A DNA stretch of 64,000 nucleotides from an uncultured Pantoea sp. (lineage in GTDB: Bacteria; Pseudomonadota; Gammaproteobacteria; Enterobacterales; Enterobacteriaceae). The position numbers and the translations under genes were made by a program. Position 1 is the stretch's first letter; every line of letters begins with the position of its first letter. The stretch lies in contig CAJYVD010000035.1 in assembly GCA_913778495.1 (NCBI GenBank), positions 62,001 to 126,000 on the forward strand. Reading direction: 5' to 3'. This document shows positions 9,085 to 16,849 of this stretch, piece by piece. The notes under the pieces are model-generated. The model was not told the DNA's origin, did not search any database, and saw nothing but the letters and a program-made list of their open reading frames with translations.

Positions 9085-10413
9085 TCACATCATCTGCGGT
9101 TGGCGCATTGCGGCGCCGTGTGCAAAACGCGCCAGCCGATACGGTGTAATGTCCGTGAACAACGGCTGTTCATTCACCAGTTGCGCGCACAGCTGACCGG
9201 CGCCTGGGCCAATGCCGAAACCGTGGCCGCTGAAACCGGACGCGACAAACAGGCCCGGGACGCTCTCTATGCGATCAATCACGGGCACCAAATCCGGCGT
9301 GGTATCAATCCAACCGCCCCAGGCGTGATCGACCCCAATGCCCTGTAACTGCGGAAAAAGCTGCACCAACTGCTGTAGCGCCTCGCGGAGTTGTCCGCTG
9401 TCCGGCGCGGGATCCAGCACGCGCATTTTCTCGAACGGTGATACGTCACGGTGCGTCCAGCGCCCTGCCGCTTCCGGGCCGCTGAAAAAAGAGCGATTCA
9501 GCCGGAAGCCCAGTTTTTTGGCGATGTTACTGCGATAAAGCGGATAAAATTTCAGGGCGTAGCGGATATTCTGCGGCGCAATATCGACCTGACCGCGGCC
9601 TGCCAGCGCCACGGTGTAGCAGCCATCGTCGCGGCGGCGCAGGCAAACGCTGCCGGTGCTCAAGCAGCCGTGAATAATCTCCGGTGCGGGCGTGGTTTTG
9701 AAGGCGGTGCCGAGAATGTTTGCACTGGGTAACTCAATACCGTACTGCTTGCAGAAACGCGAACTCCATGCCCCGCCGCAACAGATCACCCGTTCGGCTT
9801 TTACGCGGCCGCGTTCAGTCCAGACGCCTGACACACGCCCGTTACTGATATCCAGCGCGCGCACGGCGCAGCGTTGATGCACCAGCGCGCCCCGCTTCTG
9901 TGCGCCAATAGCGATAGCTGGCGCGGCGAGGGCAGGCTCAGCGCGGCCATCCAGCGGTGACCACAGTCCGCCTTTCCAGGCCGCCCCGCCGCCAAGACGC
10001 GCGCGCGTTTGTTCGGCGGTCAGAATGTCACTCACAAAGCCCATCTCTTTGGCTTTGGCGCCCCACGCTTCCCAGCGCGCCACATCCTGCTCATTCACCG
10101 TACCGTAGGCGATCCCCGCGCGGCGAAAGCCCAAATCAAGCCCTGTTTCAGCGCTCAACGCCGCCCAGCGCGCTAAACTCTGCATCGCCATCGGCAGCTC
10201 ATAGAGGTCGCGATTTTGCTGACGTACCCAGCCCCAGTTCCGGCCGGACTGCTCGCCTGCAATCACCCCTTTTTCAAACAGCGCCACCGATACGCCCTGC
10301 TTCGCCAGCTCATAGCTCACCGACGCGCCAATAATACCGCCGCCAATCACAACCACATCAACGGCATCGGGAAAGGTGTCGCTGTCTACAACGGAACGAA
10401 GTGTAATACGCAT
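9085..10413 (-). CDS. NAD(P)/FAD-dependent oxidoreductase, DadA/glycine-oxidase family
   Basis: This is a 442-aa flavoprotein of the D-amino-acid dehydrogenase / sarcosine oxidase-like superfamily, which oxidises amines or amino acids to imines. The dinucleotide-binding motif GGGIIG lies at residues 24-29 and the ribose-binding acidic residue in FEK near 48. The FAD-contact stretch SGRNWGWVRQQ follows, and a C-terminal GFSGHGFGIGPGAG motif contacts the flavin. There is no signal peptide, so it is likely cytoplasmic or membrane-associated. It stands alone, with a downstream-facing hydrolase 91 bp upstream on the same strand. The substrate cannot be told; gamma-glutamylputrescine oxidase and opine/amino-acid oxidases are the nearest types I recognise. 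Confidence 0.85.
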   Translation of the reverse strand: MRITLRSVVDSDTFPDAVDVVVIGGGIIGASVSYELAKQGVSVALFEKGVIAGEQSGRNWGWVRQQNRDLYELPMAMQSLARWAALSAETGLDLGFRRAGIAYGTVNEQDVARWEAWGAKAKEMGFVSDILTAEQTRARLGGGAAWKGGLWSPLDGRAEPALAAPAIAIGAQKRGALVHQRCAVRALDISNGRVSGVWTERGRVKAERVICCGGAWSSRFCKQYGIELPSANILGTAFKTTPAPEIIHGCLSTGSVCLRRRDDGCYTVALAGRGQVDIAPQNIRYALKFYPLYRSNIAKKLGFRLNRSFFSGPEAAGRWTHRDVSPFEKMRVLDPAPDSGQLREALQQLVQLFPQLQGIGVDHAWGGWIDTTPDLVPVIDRIESVPGLFVASGFSGHGFGIGPGAGQLCAQLVNEQPLFTDITPYRLARFAHGAAMRQPQMM

Positions 10414-10504
10414 GTCTAAATGGGACCTTTTCTAACGGGGGCTGGCGTCGAGACCTGCACTGTAACCAATCTCCCGGGCGTTAGCAGCCTTTATTGCGCA
10501 CGTC

Positions 10505-11653
10505 TCATCCTCCGCTGCTGACGGGCTCATCCCCCAGCGCATAGATGCGGCAACCGGTCTGACCCGCCTGGTGATGATTGCAGTTACTTAACGCTTTCGC
10601 TGCGGCGGCGTCGGCTGTGCGGGCCCAGTAGGCGGCGCCCCAGCTGCCATCTTCGCCGATGGCAAACGCTTTTTCGTAGCGTCGCGCGCGTTGATACGCC
10701 GCGAAAGCCTTTTTGCCCCCGGCATTGTTCAGTTCAACCGGTGCAGTAAGTGAGCTGTCAGGCAGCGCGATTTGTTCACGATACGGTAGACCGTTTTCTT
10801 TGAGAAACGCCCCCACGGGCGGCCACCAAAACGCGGACGGCGCGGTATCCATCACTACGTGACCATTCTTGCCAAACGCGGGTAAGGCGCTGAAGCGCGC
10901 GGGCGCGTGGTGTGCGGTATAAGCCGTATAAAAAGCCTGTGCCATTGCCGGTGAAAAGTCGTTATCGTTCGCGGCATACAGCCACAGAGAAGGCACCTTA
11001 GCGGCGTTACCGAAGGCAGAAAAAGCGGCCAACAGGCCCGCTTCATCGCACAACCGTTTGCCATCGATCGCGCCTCGGCCACCCGCGAAATTAATCACGG
11101 CTTTGACGCCAGGAGGATTAACAGCGCCGGCGGCAAGCACGGCAAAGCCGCCCGCCGACATGCCCGCCAAAATCGCCGTATCGGCGGACGCCCACGGCTG
11201 TTTTCTTACGGCAGCCAGCGCCGCGAGCACATCCATCGTGTCTCGTTTACCGGCCAACGCATGGTGCGGCTGTGCACAACTACCACCGGAATATTCCGCC
11301 GCGCCGCTGGAATCACCATATCCCTCACGCATAACCGCTACCGCCGCATAGCCGTGCTGCGCAAACGCCAGCGCGGTAGAAGACAAATAATTCGGGTTCA
11401 TCACGTCGCGATCGAATTTAGCGTTGCCGCTGGAACCTTGCGTAATTAATGCCACCGGCAGCGCGGTTTTCCCTGCCGGGCGCGTGACAAAGGCGTCCAA
11501 AATCGCTTGCTGCCCGTTGCTCAACGTCACCTGCAAACGAAGCGGCTCTCGCACGAGGCCGGCGAATTGTTGCTGTGGAGTGGCGCTCTCGCTCTGCGCC
11601 GGAAGCGATAGACAAAGCAGCGTGAAGATAAGCGCGGTATTGCTGCTTTTCAT
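10505..11653 (-). CDS. Secreted alpha/beta hydrolase, dienelactone-hydrolase-like
   Basis: This is a 382-aa protein with a clear signal peptide (MKSSNTALIFTLLCLSLPAQS, cleavage near 21-24), so periplasmic or exported. The alpha/beta-hydrolase core has the nucleophile elbow GMSAGG (about residue 165). The later acid and histidine are plausibly Asp in LYAANDNDF and His in FGKNGHVVMD. An extra C-terminal domain of about 80 residues ends with a Cys pair (SNCNHHQAGQTGC) that could form a disulfide. Substrate is unknown; esters or small acylated compounds are typical. Residues 120-128 (YSGGSCAQPHHA) look surface exposed. It lies upstream of the FAD oxidoreductase on the same strand, without evidence of a shared function. 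Confidence 0.82.
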   Translation of the reverse strand: MKSSNTALIFTLLCLSLPAQSESATPQQQFAGLVREPLRLQVTLSNGQQAILDAFVTRPAGKTALPVALITQGSSGNAKFDRDVMNPNYLSSTALAFAQHGYAAVAVMREGYGDSSGAAEYSGGSCAQPHHALAGKRDTMDVLAALAAVRKQPWASADTAILAGMSAGGFAVLAAGAVNPPGVKAVINFAGGRGAIDGKRLCDEAGLLAAFSAFGNAAKVPSLWLYAANDNDFSPAMAQAFYTAYTAHHAPARFSALPAFGKNGHVVMDTAPSAFWWPPVGAFLKENGLPYREQIALPDSSLTAPVELNNAGGKKAFAAYQRARRYEKAFAIGEDGSWGAAYWARTADAAAAKALSNCNHHQAGQTGCRIYALGDEPVSSGG

Positions 11654-11799
11654 GATTGCTCTCCTGGTAAGGGTTTACTGCACGCGGCGTGTTTTATGCG
11701 CTGAATCGACATTATTTTTGGCATTTTCTTTCCTCAATACGGCTAACAGCTTCTATCGCGCCGCTAAGCTAAGAGACAAAGGCAGGGTGACGCTTTTGC

Positions 11800-12168
11800 T
11801 TATGAAGAGAGCCGCTTCGTGAGAGCGGGCGCGAGCAGTTCTAACGCGCCCATGTCGCTACGCAGGCACAGTAAATCCTCATGACAGCTGAGTGCTTCAT
11901 TGCAGTGACTGACATTCCAAATGCATTGCCACAGTGAGTGCTGCGCGTTAATGAGCGGGTCCAAATAACCCAGCGCGTTGTGCTCACGGGCAATCCCCGA
12001 AAGAAAATGTGCTTCTGTCTCGATTTCAACGGAAATATCGGCAAGGCTTCTGAGCATTAATCCTAAGTCGGGATCGTCATCGGCCAACTGGTGTGCGGCA
12101 AACAGGAGATTATGGGATTGTCTGAATCTGGCGATTAACGTCTGCGTGAGATGATGAACACCGTTCAT
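11800..12168 (-). CDS. Hypothetical protein, 122 aa
   Basis: I do not recognise this protein. It is mostly helical and acidic, with heptad-like leucines (LADDDPDLGLMLRSLADISVEIETEAHFL), three cysteines (in WNVSHCNEALSCHEDLLCL) and no membrane segment or signal peptide. The ATG at 12166-12168 has only a weak ribosome binding site. Coding is supported by a clean 122-codon frame and by composition resembling the neighbours. The gene is 420 bp from the end of the peptide exporter and in the same direction. It could be an immunity or accessory factor, but nothing in the sequence demands this. It lacks a double-glycine leader, so it is not an obvious exporter substrate. Confidence 0.55.
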   Translation of the reverse strand: MNGVHHLTQTLIARFRQSHNLLFAAHQLADDDPDLGLMLRSLADISVEIETEAHFLSGIAREHNALGYLDPLINAQHSLWQCIWNVSHCNEALSCHEDLLCLRSDMGALELLAPALTKRLSS

Positions 12169-12588
12169 GAGAAAACACCCGCTCGCTTACCCTTTAAATA
12201 ATATTGCTTTGATTTAGCGAAATCCGTTAAACCCGTCAATCTATAAAAGTGTTGTAAATAATTACACGCTGTCAGGTTGATCGCCGAATAAATAAAAAAT
12301 AGTGACTGACATTTTTAATAACGTTAATCAATATCGTAAAAATAACGGCGCGTGTATTTTATGGGCGATCGGCAGGCTGCGATGCCAGCGCGCGTGCCGC
12401 CACTCTCTACGGTTTCGCACAGCCTCTCGCCACTCAACATCGTGCCATTGTAAACATAAACACCACAAATAGGTTTACAAGTCATTAAGGACAGCTAAGC
12501 TACTCAATTTGCGCCTGTTTTTCGCGTGTGGTCAGAGGTCTATCTCTCTTTTCAGCGCATCCTGACGGCAAGCCCGCGCGCTGAACAT
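12169..12588. other. 420-bp intergenic stretch, no gene seen
   Basis: Searched on both strands for a short microcin-like ORF with a double-glycine leader because it adjoins the C39 exporter; none was seen. The part next to the 122-aa gene (12190-12360) is AT-rich and probably holds its promoter. No terminator with a clear T-tract was found after the exporter. Confidence 0.5.
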
Positions 12589-14718
12589 CTAGGGTGCTGT
12601 ATTATCCCTTTCGTTGGGCGGCGCCAGAACAATGACGCGGTCAGCTGAGGCGATGGTAGTGTGGCGATGGGCAATGATAAGGCGCGTAATACGCAACTGC
12701 TTGATGGCCGCATTCACCTGACGTTCACTTTCGGCATCCAGCGCGCTGGTGGCTTCGTCCATGAAAAGCAGTCCCGGTTTTTTATACAGCGCGCGGGCGA
12801 TAAACAGCCGCTGCTTTTGACCGCCAGAGAGCCCTTCCCCCAGCTCGCCAACCAGCGTTTCATAACGCATAGGCAAGGCGTCAATCACCTCATGCAGCGC
12901 GCTCATGCGCGCGCAGGTCACCATCCACGTCTCATCCACCTCTTCGCTGAAGGCGCAAATATTTTGTCGTATCGATCCGGCAAACAGTTTGTCATCCTGC
13001 ATGACGCTGGCGATGCGTTTTTGATAGTTGTTGATGCCCAATTGCTGGATATCGATGCCGTCCACCTCGATTCTGCCGCTGTCCGGCTGAATGAGTCCGC
13101 AGAGCACTTTCATTAACGTCGTTTTGCCGCAGCCCGACGGCCCAACAACCGCCACGCTTTCACCGGCGACAAGCGTGAACGTGAGGTTATGTAATACGGA
13201 AGGAGAATCGCCATCGTAGCCGTAGCACAGGGCGTGCACATGCAGCGTGAGAGGCTGTAAGACCGCGCGGTAGGGAATGTCACTGCGGCGCGGTTCTGGG
13301 CGGTGTAGCGCAATGTCGGCGATGCGCTCGTTGTGCAGGCTGGTCATACGCAACTGCAGCAGAAAATCGATCAATGAGCGGACGCGATCTGAAAATTGGC
13401 TGCGAAACACGCCAAAGGCGACGAACATCCCGATGGTCATCTGATTGTCCATGACCAGCCGCGTACCCAGCCATAAAATCACCACGTTGTCGCACGCCAC
13501 CATCAGCGTGTTGATTCCTCCCAGCAACATCTCCACTTTGGTGACGCGGATGCCAGTATTGATGCTATCGATGTGCAGATTAAGCCAGTGCTCAGCGCGC
13601 CGCGTTGTCATGCCCTGCATTTTGACCGTGCCAATACCAAAAAGCGTCTCCATAAAAAACGAGCTGGCACGCGCCTCTTTAATCAGCATCTCCTCCGAAA
13701 GCGCACGATAATAGGGATAACTGACAAGACGAATCAGGACGTAAATCAATACGAAGGCCATAACAGCCGCAGTGAGCCAGCCGCCATAGAGCAGCATCAT
13801 CACCAGCACACCCACCACCATAATGCTGTCCATCATCGCGCCGACAATGCTGGCCGTGAAGGTGCTACGCAGTGCGTCCAGCGAGGCAAAACGCGCCTGA
13901 ATATCGCCCAGCTTACGCCGTGCGAAATAGTCCAGCGGCAAGCGCAACAGGTGCGTAAAGAGTTTGGATTGCCATTGCACATTGATCAGCGTGCCCAGGA
14001 CCAACGAGGACCAGGCGCGCACCATGCTCACGGCGCCCTGTAAGAGAATGAACAGCAGCAGAGCAAGACAAATCAGCGTGAGTAGGCCGCGATCGCTGGC
14101 CGGAATCGCGTGATCCATCACCCACTGCGTGCCAACGGGCAGCAGCAGGTTAATACTTTCCAGCACCAGTGACAGGCAGAAAATTTTTGCCAGAGCGGCT
14201 TTCAACCCGTGCACGCCCCGCAGCAGTTTGCCCGGACTGAACAGGTGACGGACGGCCGTCGCGGTGAAGTGACTGTCTGGCCACGCTTCAAGCGCAACGC
14301 CGGTAAAGCCGTTCGAGAAGGCTTTCCGCGTGAGGTGCCGCCGTCCCGACGCCGGATCGTGCAGCGTTATGCGTCGCCTGCTCACGCGCACCAGCACCAC
14401 GAAATGATTAAACTCCCAGTGCAACACGCAGGGCAGCCGCAGGGCAGTGAGTTCATCCAGATCCAGCGAGAGTGGCCGCGTGGCTAAGCCGAGCTGCTGG
14501 GCGATTGCGCTCAAGCCTGTTAGCGTCGTGCCGCGGGAAGACCGCGCGTATTGATGACGCAAGCTGATTAAGTCCACGGGTTTACCATAGTGGCGACATA
14601 TCATCGCCAGACACGCCAGTCCGCACTCAGCCGCTTCGGTTTGCTGCACTAGCGTATTTCGCTGCATCAGCCCAATCGCCAGCTTATCGACCATGCGCTT
14701 AAACCGCGAATTACGCAT
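12589..14718 (-). CDS. Peptidase-containing (C39) ABC exporter for double-glycine peptides, CvaB-like
   Basis: This is a 709-aa bacteriocin/microcin-type exporter that cleaves the leader of its peptide substrate and pumps the product out together with a HlyD partner and TolC. The N-terminal C39 peptidase has an intact triad: Cys32 in AECGLAC, His105 in FNHFVVLV and Asp121 in LHDPASG. A six-helix membrane domain follows (about 165-430). The ATPase has Walker A GPSGCGKTT, signature LSGGQKQRL and Walker B LLFMDEATSALD. I chose the ATG at 14716-14718 (GGGAAG upstream, MRNSRFKRMV) over the longer frame, because it overlaps the stop of the HlyD gene by 8 bp, indicating coupling. No leader-bearing substrate gene was found nearby. 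Confidence 0.9.
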   Translation of the reverse strand: MRNSRFKRMVDKLAIGLMQRNTLVQQTEAAECGLACLAMICRHYGKPVDLISLRHQYARSSRGTTLTGLSAIAQQLGLATRPLSLDLDELTALRLPCVLHWEFNHFVVLVRVSRRRITLHDPASGRRHLTRKAFSNGFTGVALEAWPDSHFTATAVRHLFSPGKLLRGVHGLKAALAKIFCLSLVLESINLLLPVGTQWVMDHAIPASDRGLLTLICLALLLFILLQGAVSMVRAWSSLVLGTLINVQWQSKLFTHLLRLPLDYFARRKLGDIQARFASLDALRSTFTASIVGAMMDSIMVVGVLVMMLLYGGWLTAAVMAFVLIYVLIRLVSYPYYRALSEEMLIKEARASSFFMETLFGIGTVKMQGMTTRRAEHWLNLHIDSINTGIRVTKVEMLLGGINTLMVACDNVVILWLGTRLVMDNQMTIGMFVAFGVFRSQFSDRVRSLIDFLLQLRMTSLHNERIADIALHRPEPRRSDIPYRAVLQPLTLHVHALCYGYDGDSPSVLHNLTFTLVAGESVAVVGPSGCGKTTLMKVLCGLIQPDSGRIEVDGIDIQQLGINNYQKRIASVMQDDKLFAGSIRQNICAFSEEVDETWMVTCARMSALHEVIDALPMRYETLVGELGEGLSGGQKQRLFIARALYKKPGLLFMDEATSALDAESERQVNAAIKQLRITRLIIAHRHTTIASADRVIVLAPPNERDNTAP

Positions 14719-15979
14719 CTGTTCTTCCCGTTGCGCTGTGTTTGAGATCGTAAAACGGTGAGAACATCCACTGCCAAAGTGGGCGTGTCTCAAGCAACAA
14801 GATGCTTTCGGCTTTCATGCCGTTTTTCAGCGCCACGCTTTTACCCTGATACCTTATGGTCTGCTTTGTCGGACGCACCACCACCTTATACAGCGGCTCG
14901 TTGCCCGCGATGGCGTTATGTGGCGCCCCCTGCCAGGTCAGCATTTCCTGCGCGGTGGCCGGCACGGTTGAGATGAGTGAGACAGTGCCGGCGAACTGGC
15001 CGAACTTTTGCGCGGGAAAGGCTTCGTAGCGGATATTCACGCTATCGCCTTCGGCCAGGTAAGGAACAGCGTGATTCGGCACCCACAGCACCAGGGCATA
15101 ATGATCGATGCGCTGCGGCAAAAGTTGCATCAGGCTATCCCCCACGTTGACCATTTGCCCTTCGGTCACACTCGCTGCGTTGACATACCCTTCCGCCATA
15201 GCATGGACAACCACGCTTTCCGTAGCAGAAATGGTCAGCAGCTCTTTTTGCCGTTCGAAACGCTGAAGCTCCATCTGATGGATCTGATTGTCAAAATCCG
15301 CGGCCTGCAACGTGAGCTGATTCTCTAACGCGACAATTTGCAGCGCGTTCTGCTCGTTCTGACTCGACAAATTGAGCAGGCCATTTTGCTGTTGATAGTA
15401 GAGCGCGGCCTGATTGGTGAGCTGATCGCGGGTAATTAAGCCCTGGCGCTGATAATCGCGATAGTTATCCAGCGTGCTTTTCATCAGGCGAACGCCTTCC
15501 TGGGCGTGCGCAACAATGTCGCTTGAACGGCGATACGCCTGCTCGTACTGTTTTTTTTGCTGAGCCAGCATCGTCAGCGCGCTGCTTTTGCTCTGCTGTA
15601 GACGCGCGATAATTTGCGTGATGCGCGTGAGCTGGGCTTCCACTTCCTTGCGCTGGTTGTCGCTGATCGCGCCCTGCTTACTGCTTTTACTCACGTTGAT
15701 CTCATAGAGTGGCATCCCCACGCGAACGGCCTGCCCCTCTTTGACAAACTGTTTGACCACCACGCCCTGCACCGTGGCGTAGAGGTTAGCCGCGCGGGGA
15801 AAGGTCGAGACTTCACCGCTTACCGTCACCCGTCGCGTATAGCTTCCGTAGATCAGCAATAGCACCAGCAGTGTCATAAACAGCGCGCAACCGAACGCTA
15901 CCCACCCCCACGGAACGCCGGGAAGCAGCAATACGCGTGCATGCCAGGCTTTGTGTGTTACCGCATCCTTTCTGAACAT
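14711..15979 (-). CDS. HlyD-family membrane fusion protein of the peptide exporter, CvaA-like
   Basis: This is a 422-aa periplasmic adaptor linking the ABC exporter to an outer-membrane channel. One membrane helix sits at about residues 20-42 (VAFGCALFMTLLVLLLIYGS). It is followed by a biotinyl-lipoyl-like half (VVKQFVKEGQAVRVGMPLYEI), a long coiled-coil hairpin with Gln-rich helices, the second lipoyl half and a beta-barrel domain. I start it at MFRKDAV (ATG 15977-15979), where GGAA lies about 6 nt upstream; upstream in-frame ATGs have weaker sites. It is first in the two-gene operon. A perfect 10-bp inverted repeat lies about 45 nt upstream of the start. Confidence 0.88.
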   Translation of the reverse strand: MFRKDAVTHKAWHARVLLLPGVPWGWVAFGCALFMTLLVLLLIYGSYTRRVTVSGEVSTFPRAANLYATVQGVVVKQFVKEGQAVRVGMPLYEINVSKSSKQGAISDNQRKEVEAQLTRITQIIARLQQSKSSALTMLAQQKKQYEQAYRRSSDIVAHAQEGVRLMKSTLDNYRDYQRQGLITRDQLTNQAALYYQQQNGLLNLSSQNEQNALQIVALENQLTLQAADFDNQIHQMELQRFERQKELLTISATESVVVHAMAEGYVNAASVTEGQMVNVGDSLMQLLPQRIDHYALVLWVPNHAVPYLAEGDSVNIRYEAFPAQKFGQFAGTVSLISTVPATAQEMLTWQGAPHNAIAGNEPLYKVVVRPTKQTIRYQGKSVALKNGMKAESILLLETRPLWQWMFSPFYDLKHSATGRTDA

Positions 15980-16335
15980 AAGCATTCCATAAATAAACCA
16001 ACATTCATCGCTACCGTGCACACGTTAAATAATGTCCTTTTTATTTAACGAATCAAACGCAACATAAAATTAGGGTTTGGCGGCTTCACTGTAAAGCAAA
16101 AAATAAATAAATTTATTTTTAATGATTTTTAATTTTTATTTAGCGAGTAATTTTAATTGAACGCGTAATAAATACTTTCTCCCAGCCTCATTAATAACAC
16201 AGTTCTCTTTATGATAATTTTGTCCGCTATTGCGTGCGCGTGGAAAACCGAAAGATCCGCTATATCCGCCAGAAGCAGAAATGTTATAGCGCGACTCAGC
16301 GCAACGTTCAGGCCCAAAAGGATGGGGTATACAGC
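15980..16335. promoter_or_regulatory. AT-rich upstream region of the exporter operon
   Basis: About 350 bp with a strongly AT-rich core (16060-16200) made of runs of A and T, the kind of DNA bound by H-NS. It should hold the promoter of the hlyD-type/exporter pair. No coding frame on either strand looks real. Confidence 0.45.
16023..16050. repeat. Perfect inverted repeat upstream of the exporter operon
   Basis: CGTTAAATAA, 8-nt spacer, TTATTTAACG. The arms are perfect 10-mers. The dyad lies about 45 nt before the membrane-fusion gene start, so it could be an operator or a weak 5'-UTR hairpin. Confidence 0.6.
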
Positions 16336-16617
16336 TTAAGAGAGACTTCCTGGCTTTGGGTGACGCAGACGAGACGCCTCATCGAAAGCCAGCCTGGATG
16401 CGAAGCCCATCAGCAGAGTTTGTCGTTGGTCAGTCAGCGCAAAAGAGCCAAGGCGCGCAGGCAGCGACCAGCGCATGACAGCGTCATTGCCTTCTTCAAC
16501 TGCGAGCAGTTCACTGGCCTCAATGTCAGTCCAGTAGAGGCGGCGAGTTCTTTCACACCACAGCGGGCACTCTCCCAGCGTAGTTTTAACCTCGGCGGCA
16601 ATTGAAAACATGTTCAT
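16336..16617 (-). pseudogene. SMP-30/gluconolactonase-family gene, truncated to the N-terminal third
   Basis: The frame starting MNMFSIAAEV carries the N-terminal beta-propeller blades of the SMP-30/gluconolactonase/LRE family. Recognisable motifs are LGECPLWCERTRRLYWTDI and ALTDQRQTLLMGFASRLA. It then loses similarity and stops after about 93 codons, whereas family members are near 290-300 residues. The metal ligand Glu in LGECP is present but the later Asn and Asp ligands are gone. The remnant lies directly downstream of a decayed transporter gene and an amidohydrolase on the same strand, so it probably belonged to a catabolic operon that lost most of its distal genes. Confidence 0.75.
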
Positions 16618-16669
16618 TCTCCGGATAGATAAAGGTGCTGGCGCGCAATGGCCACATTGGACCACGCAG

Positions 16670-16844
16670 TCACTGCAAAAAGCGTGCAAAGCGCCGATTG
16701 CCGAAAAGCATGATGGCAAGTCCGATCAGCCGCAGTAACCGGGTCGCCGCCCAGTCCCTTTGCCAGCTGGCCGTTCAGGGTCGTCTGCAGGGTGATCCCC
16801 AGACCTGCGGCAAAGGCAATGACGTAATAAATCACGCTTTTCAT
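16670..16844 (-). pseudogene. DMT transporter (YdcZ/DUF606 type), internally deleted and frameshifted
   Basis: The frame opens with MKSVIYYVIAFAAGLGITLQ and LNGQLAKGLGGDP, the first helix of a small DMT-family (DUF606/YdcZ-like) transporter. Near 16738 similarity jumps to another frame that encodes RLLRLIGLAIMLFGNRRFAR and a stop at 16670. That is the sort of sequence found at the last helix and C-terminus of the same family. About 58 codons remain of a protein usually near 140-150 residues, so an internal deletion that also shifted the frame is the simplest reading. The start lies 6 bp past the amidohydrolase stop, consistent with an original operon. Confidence 0.65.
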
Positions 16845-16849
16845 CCCGC

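Noticed and set aside
16234..16605. 123-aa plus-strand frame over the SMP-30 remnant
   Set aside because: Tested as a possible exporter substrate; no double-glycine leader and it is antisense to a recognisable gene fragment.
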